DNA of 45,782 nt, taken from the IMG/VR virus record IMGVR_UViG_3300037245_000796, positions 1 to 45,782 of that record. One strand, written 5' to 3'. The DNA is from a virus. This document shows, in pieces, positions 16,076 to 23,895 of this stretch; position 1 is the first letter of the stretch, and every line of letters starts with the position of its first letter. The notes below the pieces were generated by a model. It saw only the letters and a list, made by a program, of their open reading frames with translations. It searched no databases and was not told the DNA's origin. A program made the position numbers and the translations under genes.

Positions 16076-16552
16076 TTATTCTAATGTAGTCCTTAGATCG
16101 TCACCGGAAAACCTTGGACCAGTCAAAACACACCAAACACCGGCATCGACAGCGGTTCCGTCGCCTACGGTTAATTGAAGACGAACATACTGATCGGTTC
16201 CGCTCAACTCACTATCGTCAACCTCAACAACATACTGCTTATTTGAGCCAGCCGTTGTCAGAACCCCGCCGACTCCGGCTGCCGTTGTGTCGCCTTCAAG
16301 GTCGGTTCCTGTCGCCACTATCTTATACCGGAACGCTATGGGTGTTGCTGTTGTTGGGTCCGTATTGTCGCAACTCTCGACTGTGATAGTCGCCGTACCC
16401 GCCGCACCTACACCGATATACAAGCAAAACGTACAGTGCTTATAATCCCGCATACTGATAATATCGGTTGCGGGTGAACCGGAATACCTGTCGGCGTCGG
16501 GACCCAGTGCGGGAACAAACTTTGCATTTTGTAAGAGTCTGTCATTACTCAT
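16076..16552 (-). CDS. small virion protein, paralogue 2 of 3
   Basis: A 158-aa protein. The ATG at 16552 follows AAAGGAG in the repeated hairpin box and matches the start of its paralogues; the longer reading to 16711 runs into the upstream gene. Shared landmarks: DYKHCTFCLYIGVG, TVESCDN, AFRYK, LEGDTT, VDDSELSGTDQYVRLQL, DDLRTTLE. Likely a capsid decoration protein. High expression is expected from its place behind the capsid gene. Confidence 0.65.
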   Translation of the reverse strand: MSNDRLLQNAKFVPALGPDADRYSGSPATDIISMRDYKHCTFCLYIGVGAAGTATITVESCDNTDPTTATPIAFRYKIVATGTDLEGDTTAAGVGGVLTTAGSNKQYVVEVDDSELSGTDQYVRLQLTVGDGTAVDAGVWCVLTGPRFSGDDLRTTLE

Positions 16553-16556
16553 TTTG

Positions 16557-16571
16557 TACTCCTTTCGAGTA
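16557..16571 (-). promoter_or_regulatory. Shine-Dalgarno hairpin, copy 3
   Basis: Identical to copy 1 (TACTC-GAAAG-GAGTA on the minus strand), before the ATG at 16552. Confidence 0.5.
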
Positions 16572-16577
16572 GTCCTG

Positions 16578-16611
16578 CCTCCAGCCGGGGCCGAAGCCCC
16601 GACCTTGGAGG
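16578..16611 (-). other. stable UUCG hairpin between virion genes
   Basis: On the minus-strand RNA, CGGGGC-TTCG-GCCCCG forms a 6-bp stem capped by the very stable C(UUCG)G tetraloop, inside an outer CCTCCA/TGGAGG stem. No U-run follows, so it is more likely an mRNA processing or 3'-end stabiliser after the capsid and first paralogue than a terminator. Confidence 0.55.
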
Positions 16612-16622
16612 AGGAGAAAATA

Positions 16623-17099
16623 TTACGTAATAGCCGTTCGCATACTGTCCGCTGAAAAGCTCGATCCCGACAGGATACATAGAACACCCGCCAGAACCGC
16701 CGCGTCAGCAAGCTCGGTCAACTTCAGCCGCACATACTTGTCTGTGCCCGATAGCATATCGTCATCAATCTCGATGAGGTACACACCATTAGAGCCTACG
16801 GTGGTTCCGAAGCCCGAAGTTGTTGCGGCAGTGATTTCGCCTTCGATATCGGTAGTCGCAATCTCTTTGTATCGAAACGCAACCGCCGTCGGCGTCGTCG
16901 GGGTTGTGTTGTCACAACTCTCAACCGTAACCGTAGCCGTGCCAGTCGTACCCACACCTTCATAAAGGATAAAGGTGCAATGCTTGTAATCCTGCATATT
17001 GACTACATCGGTACTATTCGGCCCGCCCTCATACGCTTCCGCGACAGGAGGCAGCACGTTAATGACTTTCATGTTTTGCATGATTCTGTCACTACTCAT
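16623..17099 (-). CDS. small virion protein, paralogue 1 of 3
   Basis: A 158-aa protein starting at the ATG at 17099 after AAAGGAGG. It is closest to the middle paralogue: DYKHCTFILYEGVG, TVESCDNT, AFRYKEIA, DIEGEIT, IDDDMLSGTDKYVRLKL. It is 13 nt downstream of the capsid gene, the usual place of a decoration or stabilisation protein. Unlike the other two it lacks the hairpin Shine-Dalgarno box. Confidence 0.65.
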   Translation of the reverse strand: MSSDRIMQNMKVINVLPPVAEAYEGGPNSTDVVNMQDYKHCTFILYEGVGTTGTATVTVESCDNTTPTTPTAVAFRYKEIATTDIEGEITAATTSGFGTTVGSNGVYLIEIDDDMLSGTDKYVRLKLTELADAAVLAGVLCILSGSSFSADSMRTAIT

Positions 17100-17112
17100 A
17101 GCAGCCTCCTTT

Positions 17113-18393
17113 CTATTCTCTGACAGCCAGAGTAACGTATGGGCTGATAGTTGCGCCGGCTGCGGCATGTTTGCGGGTCATCGCCGTTTTCCACCACGGT
17201 TTGCCGTCAGCTCTGTAGATGAATCGCAGTGCAGTCTGATCGGTCGTAAACTTAACGTGTATGCTTGAGGCAGATTTGATTGTGTCGGCGCCTGCCTTTG
17301 TAGCGGTGAGGTATGCGTCCATGTTGGTGAGGATAATATCGCCAACAGTACCGAGCGTTTGACAGTGATCGCTTTCGATAATCGGAGCGCCGAAAATCTG
17401 CTCAGGAAGTTTTGTGGTTGCGTTGACCACAACAACCGGAGCACCGCCCGTACCAACGACTTGAGAGAACTGCATGACCTGCTCCGTCACATCACGGTTC
17501 ATCAACCATATCGCCGTACCTCTGTCATTAATTCTCGCCCACATCTTGAGCGCGTTCTTGAGGTTGAATGTCTTTGCCGCCTGATCCGCTTCAATCGCTA
17601 CCGATATGACAGCAGGGGAATTAAGGATACCCAGCGGAGTACCCGCACCCGTACCGTTAATGATTTCTTCATCGAAATGCCTGGCGATTGCTGTAGCAGC
17701 GAGAGTGTTAATCATCACCTCAATAGCCTGCGGCGAATCGTCCATCAACTCGGAAGTCACATACATCAAAGCAGCCAGTTTGTTCAACTCAAGCCGGACC
17801 TGATCGAAATTGGGCTGGCTCGGCGTAATAGCTTCGCCTTCGGCAACCCAATACGTGATAACGCCACCGGCCCAGCTTGTGCTCTCGTCGTAATGATTCA
17901 GTGCCGGAAGTTTAATCATCCGGTTGATCGGAATTTGAGTGGTGCGCGGAGCAAGTTGCGCCTTCTTATCGACTGCGGCTAACAGTTGCAGCGAGAACTC
18001 TTCGGGTACAAGGAACCCACCCTCGGAGTCGATCAGTGTGTTAGCGCCCGAAGGGGCTTTGCCAAGATACGCCTTGAAGTCCTCGGTCTCTTCACCGCAC
18101 CCTTTACGCATAACGTCACGATAGAACCGGCCCGCCGTTTTGTATACCGGCTTGTCGGCTTCGTCCTCGACCATTGCGAGGGAAGGAATCTTGTTTTCCT
18201 TGATTAGTTTTTCCACGATAGCATCAACAGCTTTTGTAGTCGCGGCCTCAAGTGCCTCAACAGGAATCAGGGGAACAAACTTTTCAGCAATCCCCTCATC
18301 AATCAAGCTCTTGGCCCCGGCCTCATCCGCCGTAACGGTATCGCCCTTTTTGTAATCTCCGTAATCCTGGAGAAGTTTCAGTTCAACTTTCAT
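17113..18393 (-). CDS. HK97-fold major capsid protein
   Basis: A 426-aa protein. Residues ~1-110 are a charged, helical N-terminal (delta/scaffold-like) domain with KGDTVTADEAGAKSLIDEGIAEK. The HK97 fold follows: GGFLVPEEF near 126, YWVAEGEAITPSQPNFDQV (E-loop/P-domain), SELMDDSPQAIEV, INGTGAGTPLGIL, IFGAPIIESDH and the C-terminal strand RFIYRADGKPWWKTAMT. The delta domain is normally removed by the protease encoded upstream. Protease-then-capsid order supports the call. Confidence 0.93.
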   Translation of the reverse strand: MKVELKLLQDYGDYKKGDTVTADEAGAKSLIDEGIAEKFVPLIPVEALEAATTKAVDAIVEKLIKENKIPSLAMVEDEADKPVYKTAGRFYRDVMRKGCGEETEDFKAYLGKAPSGANTLIDSEGGFLVPEEFSLQLLAAVDKKAQLAPRTTQIPINRMIKLPALNHYDESTSWAGGVITYWVAEGEAITPSQPNFDQVRLELNKLAALMYVTSELMDDSPQAIEVMINTLAATAIARHFDEEIINGTGAGTPLGILNSPAVISVAIEADQAAKTFNLKNALKMWARINDRGTAIWLMNRDVTEQVMQFSQVVGTGGAPVVVVNATTKLPEQIFGAPIIESDHCQTLGTVGDIILTNMDAYLTATKAGADTIKSASSIHVKFTTDQTALRFIYRADGKPWWKTAMTRKHAAAGATISPYVTLAVRE

Positions 18394-18491
18394 AATAAAG
18401 TCCCGTTAAAATAATATTACACTTCAACCGACTACAATCTCCAGCCTGACAGCCCCAGCTTTCGCCTGCTGTCTCCAGCCTGATTGCCCCA
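18394..18491 (-). repeat. intergenic region with direct repeat and hairpin
   Basis: The 98 bp between protease and capsid contain two copies of TCTCCAGCCTGA (near 18439 and 18472, plus strand). Between them the minus strand can form GACAGC...GCTGTC. It may be a spacer or processing element that raises capsid expression. No promoter is obvious. Confidence 0.35.
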
Positions 18492-19202
18492 TCAGTACAT
18501 AACGCCTTTTACTAATTTGATTTTCTCGTCTACCAGTTTCTCTATTGTTACCGGGGTAAACCCTTTAATCTCTACTGTTGACTTGACCCTAACGGTAGAT
18601 GTAGATGGTTGCAGGTTCACCAATTCAGCAAGCTCAATCTCCGTCTCGTCCATTTCTTCTTCCTGCTCAAACTGTTCAAGCAGATCATCCGATAATTCGA
18701 TATCATGCTGCTTTACCGCAGTCGCCAAAGCTTCGGGGTTGGCGGGTACAGCAACGGCTGAGAATTCCAGAAGTTCCCATTCGATGAATATCCGCCGCAC
18801 ACCTGCGAACTCTGGGTTCTTCTTTATATCAGCAGGTGTAGGGACGCGATGTGCTATAGGATCGAACCCCACAGAGAACGCTTTCAGAAAACCACCTTTG
18901 AATAATTGCCATATCTCTTCAGCCCTCTCGGTGATCGCGAATTGCACTTTAGCGGTAATCTTCTTTGTGCCCTTCTTAATCCACAGGGCTTTACCGATAG
19001 GTGGTTCCCAGTTGTCATGACTCCATAGAACAACAGGGTTTGCCTGAAACCTGTCTATCTTCGCGCCACGCGGCAACAAAACCTCGTTGTCCCTGTCAAC
19101 AGCCCCCGTCGATATAACAGCCGTCACCGACCGCTCATCAACATCTATGCTCTTGACTTGCGCGGCTTTGAAGGTTTTTGTCTCTTTTTGTTCTTTTGGC
19201 AT
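18492..19202 (-). CDS. prohead serine protease (HK97 gp4/U35 family)
   Basis: A 236-aa protein with the family's landmarks: VDRDNEVLLPRGAKIDRF, the catalytic His62 in LWSHDN, and the catalytic Ser110 in GFLKAFSVGF. A VPANPEAL segment follows. The N-terminal ~160 residues are the protease; the acidic C-terminal 75 residues (QFEQEEEMDETEIELAEL) may serve as a scaffold-like tail. It cleaves the delta domain of the capsid protein during prohead maturation. Confidence 0.9.
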   Translation of the reverse strand: MPKEQKETKTFKAAQVKSIDVDERSVTAVISTGAVDRDNEVLLPRGAKIDRFQANPVVLWSHDNWEPPIGKALWIKKGTKKITAKVQFAITERAEEIWQLFKGGFLKAFSVGFDPIAHRVPTPADIKKNPEFAGVRRIFIEWELLEFSAVAVPANPEALATAVKQHDIELSDDLLEQFEQEEEMDETEIELAELVNLQPSTSTVRVKSTVEIKGFTPVTIEKLVDEKIKLVKGVMY

Positions 19203-19230
19203 ACCGTCACCTTATTGTTATATTGCTTTT

Positions 19231-21297
19231 TCATGTTAATCCCGCTATTGAACATCTGCATTGTGGATGTAAGGGCGGGTGTTCTATCGGTTCAAAATTG
19301 AAACTGAGGGTTCCGCCCTGATCACCTTCAAACTCCGTACCCTGATCGAAGAAATTAAAGCCCAATGTCTGTATCCGACCGTCCATTGGCCCGCACCATT
19401 CGCAAACCCTTTCATCGGCGGCGGTAATCCATTCGACCTCTTTGACTACTCCGCTTTGCTTGTATGCTTCGATTGCACCCTGATTAAAAGCCCAGATTGT
19501 TTCGGTTCGGGCAATCAGTAAAGCTCTTTTCCTGCCAATATCCTGCGCAGAGAATACAGCCCGGATTCTCCTTTGTATCGGCTCCGCCCCTTCACCCGCA
19601 AGGATACCATCCGCGACTGCCTGCCTCACTATCTTCTGGGTAGTCCGGTTGATTTGCCGGATTGCGCCCGTTCGCTTTTCCACTATCCCCAAAGCCGCAC
19701 CGTCATTGAACGATGCAGTTGTATCGATAGTCTCAATTGCCCTTTGGCCTGCTTGCAAGAAAGTCGCCCGCACGAACGGCAAGAACACATTCTTTAACCG
19801 CTCATCCCACAGGTCCATTTTGAACCAGCCGGGAACAAGATCGTCGGCACTTGCCTTTGCCCTCTTGAATTCCGCCTTGGCAGCCTGCGCGCTCACATCC
19901 TCACCCATCCGCTCAAAGTAACTAACCAAAGCTGCAACGAATTCGGTCGGTATGAAATTAGCGGAGGGCGTTTCCAGTGCCGGGAACTTTGCCTTTGCAT
20001 GAGCACAACATATCGCCTTGTCTGTTTCATTCGGTCCAGGTGCTACTATCTCAGGCGGTTCCGGCGGGGCGTCACCCCACGCAACAGGGTCTTTGCCGTC
20101 TATTTCCCGCTCCTCGTTTATACTGGCATACTTGGTTTCGATGTGGGTCTTCTGTTCCTGTAGCCGGAATTCTTTATCTTCCGGCACAGGGTTGTCGTAG
20201 GCAAAGAAAAGGTTCTCATCGAATTCAGGGGCAAGGTCCTGATTCATGGTCTCTTCGTTCATTGTCAGCCGGGGGAGGATTGTTCTCCTCATGTAACCCC
20301 GTTCGGCTACGTCAGCATTGGCTCTGCTCACGCCCTCATCCTGCAAGAAACTCATGGGGACGCCGAAGATACCGGCCAACTCCTTCAAGCTCCAATCCCT
20401 GCCCTTGAGAAACGCCATTTCTTTCGGGGATAGGGAGAACGGCTTGAACTCTGCCCCGCCCGTAGCAATTGCAAACTTACCCGCATTGCTCGGTTTCTGG
20501 AATCTCCTGAAATCATGGCGTACACGCTTCTTCTCGTCTTCATTGATAACTACGTCTTTGGGATAAGTTAATACTGTATCGGGGTTGCCGCCCTTCCTGA
20601 ACATCGCCGTTTCATACGTGTTCATCGACATATACAAATCAGCCGCAACAACAGCCGCCTCAAGCGGGCCCACACCTAAGAATGGCTGGTTGATCGAAGG
20701 GTATCGGAAATGAACCATATCCTTGACAGGGATTTTGATCTTCTCACTGCTCCTGCCATACTCGTAATGGGAGATAAACTTCTTCTTATCCGCCCTGGCC
20801 CATACAAACTGAGGCTGGAGCGGCCATAACTCATTTACAGCCAACCCATTACGGCATTTCAACCAATAGGCGTTACCCGTAGCGTCTTTGGCGCTTGCGG
20901 TGAGGTAGAACAGGTCGAATCGGTTCTGGATACCGTTTACGCGGTTAATTAAGTCGATAAGGGGGTGCTCAAGCACCTCTTCCACGTCCGCAGCCGGGGT
21001 AGTGAATTTCAGGAGGTTGCTCTTGTGGAGTAGATACTGTTTGCGGTGATGGGGTACGGATCGTGTGCGAAACCGGCTTTTTGACGTGTTTGTGGGCTTT
21101 GCGACGAATAACCGCAGCGTGGATTGGGCTACGGCCTTGGCGTTCGTATCGATCATGGCATATACCCATGACGTATTACGCCTGACAAGGGCCTTCATAG
21201 AGATATCAGGTCTGTAGGGCTGGCCGTCACCAAACGTAGTGACTGCACCCTCAGCGGCTATTGTACGACTTTTGCCGAACCATCTGGTCCAAAACAT
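19231..21297 (-). CDS. portal protein fused to MuF-type head morphogenesis domain
   Basis: A 688-aa protein. Residues ~1-410 are an HK97/SPP1-type portal (NTSWVYAMIDTNAKAVA, GNAYWLKCRNG, VHFRYP, GVGPLEAA, LKELAGIFGVPMSFL, YMRRTILPRL). Residues ~520-688 are a MuF domain with RTETIWAFNQGAIEAYKQSG, WITAADERVCEWCGPMDG and the terminal HPPLHPQCRCSI. The portal is the dodecameric DNA channel; MuF proteins are minor head proteins placed near it and sometimes injected. Usually the two are separate adjacent genes. No toxin domain is seen at the end. Confidence 0.9.
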   Translation of the reverse strand: MFWTRWFGKSRTIAAEGAVTTFGDGQPYRPDISMKALVRRNTSWVYAMIDTNAKAVAQSTLRLFVAKPTNTSKSRFRTRSVPHHRKQYLLHKSNLLKFTTPAADVEEVLEHPLIDLINRVNGIQNRFDLFYLTASAKDATGNAYWLKCRNGLAVNELWPLQPQFVWARADKKKFISHYEYGRSSEKIKIPVKDMVHFRYPSINQPFLGVGPLEAAVVAADLYMSMNTYETAMFRKGGNPDTVLTYPKDVVINEDEKKRVRHDFRRFQKPSNAGKFAIATGGAEFKPFSLSPKEMAFLKGRDWSLKELAGIFGVPMSFLQDEGVSRANADVAERGYMRRTILPRLTMNEETMNQDLAPEFDENLFFAYDNPVPEDKEFRLQEQKTHIETKYASINEEREIDGKDPVAWGDAPPEPPEIVAPGPNETDKAICCAHAKAKFPALETPSANFIPTEFVAALVSYFERMGEDVSAQAAKAEFKRAKASADDLVPGWFKMDLWDERLKNVFLPFVRATFLQAGQRAIETIDTTASFNDGAALGIVEKRTGAIRQINRTTQKIVRQAVADGILAGEGAEPIQRRIRAVFSAQDIGRKRALLIARTETIWAFNQGAIEAYKQSGVVKEVEWITAADERVCEWCGPMDGRIQTLGFNFFDQGTEFEGDQGGTLSFNFEPIEHPPLHPQCRCSIAGLT

Positions 21298-21324
21298 AGG
21301 AGCCCCTATATTGGAGCCGCATCC

Positions 21325-21339
21325 ACTTTAACTTAAAGT
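21325..21339. promoter_or_regulatory. palindrome, possible operator 1
   Basis: ACTTTAA-C-TTAAAGT is a perfect 7-bp inverted repeat centred at 21332 in the gap between the portal gene and a HTH gene. It could bind a dimeric regulator or form a small hairpin. Confidence 0.4.
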
Positions 21340-21357
21340 AGCGGCCCCTCCATAGAG

Positions 21358-21374
21358 GGTTATAACTTATAACC
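21358..21374. promoter_or_regulatory. palindrome, possible operator 2
   Basis: GGTTATAA-C-TTATAACC is a perfect 8-bp inverted repeat touching the stop of the HTH gene. Centre-to-centre distance to the other palindrome is about 34 bp, roughly three helical turns. Confidence 0.45.
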
Positions 21375-21586
21375 TAAAGCTTCCAGTTAATGTCGCAATC
21401 CCTTATCTCGTCGTAACTTACAAACTTCGGGGCGGTTATATGTGTAGCTAACATGCACCCCACCTTTGATAGATGTTTACTGATCGCGGGTTGGCTTATG
21501 CCCATAAATGCCGCCGCCGACGCTTGTGTCAATCCCTGCATCTGGACGAGCCTGTATGCTTCAAGTTGTGATTTGGTTGGGTTCAT
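21374..21586 (-). CDS. small helix-turn-helix protein
   Basis: A 70-aa protein with a clear HTH in residues 6-45: a first helix (QLEAYRLVQMQG), then LTQASAAAFMGISQPAISKHLSKV, like region 4 of sigma factors and small phage regulators. It could bind the two palindromes just downstream of its gene, before the portal. It overlaps the upstream gene by 4 nt. A transcription regulator of late genes or a small-terminase-like DNA binder are both possible. Confidence 0.6.
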   Translation of the reverse strand: MNPTKSQLEAYRLVQMQGLTQASAAAFMGISQPAISKHLSKVGCMLATHITAPKFVSYDEIRDCDINWKL

Positions 21587-21804
21587 ATGCGTCTGTATGT
21601 CCAGTCTTTTGAATTCCTCGGGTTACCTATCCATTCAACCGTTAGAGCCTTGAAATGCCATTTCGCCATTTCGCCACAATACTTGAATTCATGCTCTAAC
21701 TGTACGATAGCGACTCTTGCCGAATCATCTTCTGTGACTACGGTATCTGTCCATTCTTTGCCAACGGCTTCGTCGAAAGTATATTTGATTTTCCAAATGT
21801 TCAT
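21583..21804 (-). CDS. hypothetical protein
   Basis: A 73-aa alpha/beta protein (IWKIKYTFDEAVGKEWTDTVV, VTEDDSARVAIVQLEHEF) with a Trp-rich C-terminus. Overlaps of 4 nt with both neighbours show coupling. No family is recognised. Confidence 0.5.
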   Translation of the reverse strand: MNIWKIKYTFDEAVGKEWTDTVVTEDDSARVAIVQLEHEFKYCGEMAKWHFKALTVEWIGNPRNSKDWTYRRI

Positions 21805-22091
21805 AACTTGGCCATCAACCGTTCCAGAATAACATTCTTCAATTCCTCATCAGATATATTCGTAATAAGGTCACCCAAGCGCTTATCCAACATTTTAATA
21901 ACAGCGGAACCCTCCCCCATGCCCTCCGTGCCATAGCACAGGTATGTATTTATTTGATCTATTACCGCATACGCCACCTTGTCAATATCTATCTTGTCCG
22001 CGAGCGCGCGTGCAATTTCGGCCATTATTCCATCCTTAACCTGTTGTTCAAACTTAACTTGCCAATCTGGTACTGATATCGTAACGTCCAT
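21801..22091 (-). CDS. hypothetical helical protein
   Basis: A 96-aa mainly helical protein (FEQQVKDGIMAEIARALADKI, SDEELKNVILERLMAKL) with no Cys motif or membrane segment apart from moderate hydrophobic helices. It is coupled to the 73-aa gene by a 4-nt overlap. No function can be given. Confidence 0.5.
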   Translation of the reverse strand: MDVTISVPDWQVKFEQQVKDGIMAEIARALADKIDIDKVAYAVIDQINTYLCYGTEGMGEGSAVIKMLDKRLGDLITNISDEELKNVILERLMAKL

Positions 22092-22105
22092 ATTATTTCA
22101 TCTCC

Positions 22106-22318
22106 TTATTCACTATTTGAATCCCGTATCCTTTTCAATACTTCACTAAAAGGCATATCAATGTAACGACCATGCGCAAAACCTTCAAAATAAATGCAAG
22201 TTTGCTGGTCGTGTGTTTCAGATATACAAGTCACGGCGTCGGGGCGAAACGCAAGTTGCCGATGCCTGTTGCCCCAGTCCGTATCCTTAAACTCAGTATG
22301 AATAAACTCTTTGCTCAT
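22106..22318 (-). CDS. hypothetical small beta protein
   Basis: A 70-aa protein ending ...YIDMPFSEVLKRI. The phrase I/V-x-MPF-x-E/D-x-L is shared with the next gene upstream (HVNMPFDELSKEI), so the two are probably diverged paralogues of a small beta-barrel-like fold seen in many phages. It overlaps that gene by ATGA. Confidence 0.5.
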   Translation of the reverse strand: MSKEFIHTEFKDTDWGNRHRQLAFRPDAVTCISETHDQQTCIYFEGFAHGRYIDMPFSEVLKRIRDSNSE

Positions 22319-22554
22319 TTCGCCCCCTTCTTCGGCCTGCCTAATTGTGGTAATATCTCTTTCGATAGTTCGTCAAAGGGCATGTTGACATGAACTCCTG
22401 TCTGCCCTACAATACCTACCCACACTCCTTCTCCGCCAATGTGGACAATGCAACCATCTTTCGATTCCACAACAGCACTTATAGCCTTTTTCCGAATCAA
22501 CACCCTATCGTCGCCCGTTTGGGCTGTTTGCGTTGTTTCGATCCAATCTTTCAT
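22315..22554 (-). CDS. hypothetical small beta protein, paralogue
   Basis: A 79-aa protein with strands AISAVVESKDGCIVHIG, VWVGIVGQTGVHVNMPFDEL. It shares its plan with the downstream gene, as noted there. A basic tail (GRPKKGAK) could touch nucleic acid. Confidence 0.5.
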   Translation of the reverse strand: MKDWIETTQTAQTGDDRVLIRKKAISAVVESKDGCIVHIGGEGVWVGIVGQTGVHVNMPFDELSKEILPQLGRPKKGAK

Positions 22555-22557
22555 TTG

Positions 22558-22788
22558 TCACCCCTTCGTCCGTATCATTTCATATTTAGGATTTCTGTCG
22601 AGTGCCCACACGAGCGACATATTGCCAAGATATCTCCCCAAGTCCTCTAAGCATTCTGTACATATCGTGTGATCAGTCTCTATGTCAAACTCATTGACTG
22701 GCCCTCCGTACGCCTTTATCCGCATCCTGCCGCTCGATGGAATCTGCTTTACCAACCTGCATATATGACAACACTTGTCCTTTGCCAC
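22558..22788 (-). CDS. zinc-binding small protein
   Basis: A 76-aa protein with CCHIC at residues 6-10 and CTEC at 43-46, separated by a basic loop, which fits one treble-clef type zinc site. Function unknown. Confidence 0.5.
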   Translation of the reverse strand: MAKDKCCHICRLVKQIPSSGRMRIKAYGGPVNEFDIETDHTICTECLEDLGRYLGNMSLVWALDRNPKYEMIRTKG

Positions 22789-22801
22789 GTTACTTTCTCC
22801 T

Positions 22802-23179
22802 TTAATGAATATTGATTAACTCTAAAAACATATCCTTTTCTTCGGGCACGTTACGTGCCTCAATCTCCAACTTGACCCGCCTCAGGATAAAGTAACATCT
22901 GCCGCAAACATGGCCATGTTCGCCGTTCCATACAAGTATTTCAGCTTTGCCGCAGACTTCGCAAGGGTTATTGGGCCCCCCTATATTCCTGCCGTTCGCC
23001 CTAAATGCTCTCTTTGCTCTGCAAATAGATTCAGTTATAGCTTTTGGCGTAACACCTTCCCGCTCTGCCAAATCCATGACACGAATACCTTGCACCCTTA
23101 ATTTGTATCGCCTTGCGATAGTCTCGGAGCAGTCACGCTTCAGGATTTCAGCCATCCATGGTTCCCAAACAACTAGCAT
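22802..23179 (-). CDS. HTH plus zinc-ribbon protein
   Basis: A 125-aa protein with an N-terminal sigma-like helix-turn-helix (YKLRVQGIRVMDLAEREGVTPKAITESICRAKRAF) and a C-terminal zinc ribbon (CEVCGKAE...HVCGRC). Both suggest DNA or RNA binding, for example a late-gene regulator. The start at 23179 follows GAGG at a fair distance and overlaps the preceding stop; Met9 is an alternative. Confidence 0.6.
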   Translation of the reverse strand: MLVVWEPWMAEILKRDCSETIARRYKLRVQGIRVMDLAEREGVTPKAITESICRAKRAFRANGRNIGGPNNPCEVCGKAEILVWNGEHGHVCGRCYFILRRVKLEIEARNVPEEKDMFLELINIH

Positions 23180-23895
23180 TTCTGGAACCTCATAGTTTTC
23201 TTATCGAAGCCATGCTCTTTGCCGGACTCGTCTTTGCCTATCACCAACTGCTCACCTACCCACAGGAGAGTCATCTGATGACCGACTACTGCCTCAAATT
23301 TATCGCCCGGCCCTATTTCATTTTCGGGCTGGATCGGAGTCGGTGAAGGGATCGGTGCAAGGGCGGGCGGCGGAGCGTCTACGCAGTCTTTACACCAATG
23401 AGTCGCATCCACTGATTCGGCTTTCTTGTTACACCACACCGCCTTCTGTGTCTTGTCGCCCCGCATATGTTCGCAGTTCTTGCACATAGCAGGCCTTACT
23501 ATCTCGACCGGCTTGGTTTTGAGTATCCGATGCTTGGAGCATTCTTTGTACTTGGGGCAATAGGCATTCGCATTAACAAACCGCTGAACCTCAGTGCAAT
23601 AAGTCGAAAGTCTGTCTTGTGGTGCGTTCCAGTTCTCGCAATCCTGACACTTACCGGGGGCATCCGTGGCCTTGAGGATGTCTGCTGGTTTCGTGGCCTT
23701 GGCATTTTCAATTATCTTAGCCCCCACCCTGTCTTTGAAATTAGGGCATGTTTCATTTGCCGACATCATAATCCATTTCTTGTTATTGTCGCCCGCCTCT
23801 ATACACATCCCGGTTTTGTCGGCATCATACAAAGATGCAAGTCCTTTGAATGAGACGAAATGGTGACAGTCCCTGCACTTATCAATCTTTAACAT
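23173..23895 (-). CDS. protein with three tandem Cys modules
   Basis: A 240-aa protein. Three modules follow each other: CRDCHHF...C...CPNF (residues 7-53), CQDCENW...YC...CPKY (about 83-116), and CKNCEHM...WC...WCKDC (about 139-171). Each has the layout C-x2-C then C then C and probably binds one zinc or iron-sulphur centre. A Pro-rich linker (near 173-195) leads to a C-terminal beta domain (FEAVVGHQMTLLWVGEQLVI). It overlaps the glycosyltransferase gene by 7 nt. I do not recognise the combination. Confidence 0.55.
   Translation of the reverse strand: MLKIDKCRDCHHFVSFKGLASLYDADKTGMCIEAGDNNKKWIMMSANETCPNFKDRVGAKIIENAKATKPADILKATDAPGKCQDCENWNAPQDRLSTYCTEVQRFVNANAYCPKYKECSKHRILKTKPVEIVRPAMCKNCEHMRGDKTQKAVWCNKKAESVDATHWCKDCVDAPPPALAPIPSPTPIQPENEIGPGDKFEAVVGHQMTLLWVGEQLVIGKDESGKEHGFDKKTMRFQKC

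Noticed and set aside
17359-17982. Plus-strand ORF of 207 aa
   Set aside because: It is a shadow of the major capsid gene in the opposite strand, with Arg/His/Ser-rich random composition.
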